From positions 2,666,001 through 2,730,000 of the forward strand of contig NZ_CP094974.1 in NCBI RefSeq assembly GCF_022869805.1: a stretch of 64,000 nucleotides of DNA. Reading direction: 5' to 3'. The stretch comes from Halosolutus halophilus (GTDB lineage Archaea; Halobacteriota; Halobacteria; Halobacteriales; Natrialbaceae). This document shows positions 63,694-64,000 of the stretch, one piece after another. Every line of letters begins with the position of its first letter. Position 1 is the first letter of the stretch. A program made the position numbers and the translations under genes. The notes under the pieces are model-generated. The model was not told where the DNA came from. It was given only the letters and a program-made list of their open reading frames with translations, and ran no database searches.

Positions 63694-64000
63694 TCAGAAC
63701 GTCTCGAGGTAGCGGTCGAGTTCCCACTGGGAGACGTCGACGAGGTACTCCTCGAACTCCTGGCGCTTGGCCTCGACGAACTTGGGTGCGACGTGGTCGC
63801 CGAGCGCCTCGTAGATGGCCTCGTCTTCCTCGAGGGCGTCGACGGCCGCGCCCAGGTTCGACGGCAACGTCTCGATGCCGTACTCCTCGCGTTTCTGTTC
63901 GTCGAACTCGTAGATGTTCTCGCGGACCGGATCGGGGGCCTCGAGGTCCTTCTCGATGCCGTCCAGTCCGGCGTGGATCATGACGGCGATGGCGAGGTAG
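63694..64000 (-). CDS. glnA: glutamine synthetase, C-terminal part
   Basis: The last 101 codons of glutamine synthetase I; the rest lies beyond the right edge. The sequence [20 protein letters not shown] is the end of the catalytic barrel. The segment [18 protein letters not shown] and the C-terminal [12 protein letters not shown] are classic GlnA endings. Function: ATP-dependent glutamine formation from glutamate and ammonia. The gene continues past base 64000. Confidence 0.95.
   Translation of the reverse strand, partial: YLAIAVMIHAGLDGIEKDLEAPDPVRENIYEFDEQKREEYGIETLPSNLGAAVDALEEDEAIYEALGDHVAPKFVEAKRQEFEEYLVDVSQWELDRYLETF

Overview
The window is chromosomal DNA of a halophilic archaeon. 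GC content is high, the proteins are strongly acidic, and leaderless starts with TATA boxes about 25 bases upstream are frequent. Diagnostic genes include halocyanin, HTH_10/Bat regulators, haloarchaeal RPA with its associated genes, a GHMP-type shikimate kinase, a PGF-CTERM surface protein and archaetidylserine decarboxylase. The codon style (many CGATCG runs) and the hut cluster suggest a Natrialbales-like genus; that assignment is inference.

Layout. 0.1-5.5 kb: MATE exporter, universal stress protein, thiolase, alpha/beta hydrolase and small unknowns. 5.6-17.5 kb: a metal-handling region. It has a TRASH-type P1B ATPase with an atypical CPW membrane motif, a His-rich NicO Ni/Co transporter, a zero-gap pair of two-domain multicopper oxidase and ZIP permease followed by a halocyanin, an HMA mini-protein whose stop codon overlaps that of a second P1B ATPase (YPC motif), a divergent ArsR-type regulator and a CNNM/CorC-like protein. 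17.5-22.5 kb: a lower-GC accessory strip with gene fragments, a lamin-tail-like lipoprotein, a MEDS-GAF histidine kinase with its response regulator, a VapC toxin, remnants of two antitoxins, a 38-bp direct repeat at both ends and a duplicated 3' tail of the chorismate mutase gene. It looks like a decayed insertion beside aroQ.

22.5-38.7 kb is core: chorismate mutase and shikimate kinase, DUF5796 and other small conserved haloarchaeal proteins, CDC48-type AAA ATPase, PssD, Lhr helicase, a PGF-CTERM protein, a PhiH1-repressor-like winged helix, and an exonuclease/DUF1998-helicase pair matching bacterial MrfAB (YprAB). 39.1-46.1 kb is the histidine utilisation cluster hutUGIH with a divergent HTH_10 regulator, which converts histidine to glutamate; an antisense DsrE-like gene interrupts it between hutI and hutH. 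46.3-64 kb holds a Bat-like PAS/GAF/HTH_10 regulator, MTH865-like and ribbon-helix-helix proteins, cobyric acid synthase, an ABC-2 exporter, cobalamin adenosyltransferase, MsrA, the riboflavin/F420 reductase ArfC, the rpa-rpap-rpe operon, small unknowns and the 3' end of glnA running off the right edge.

No tRNA, rRNA, CRISPR array, intact insertion sequence or replication origin was recognised. The best candidates for an undescribed system are the oxidase-permease-cupredoxin metal cassette with its two atypical ATPases, the haloarchaeal MrfAB-like repair pair, and the decayed element at the 3' end of aroQ.
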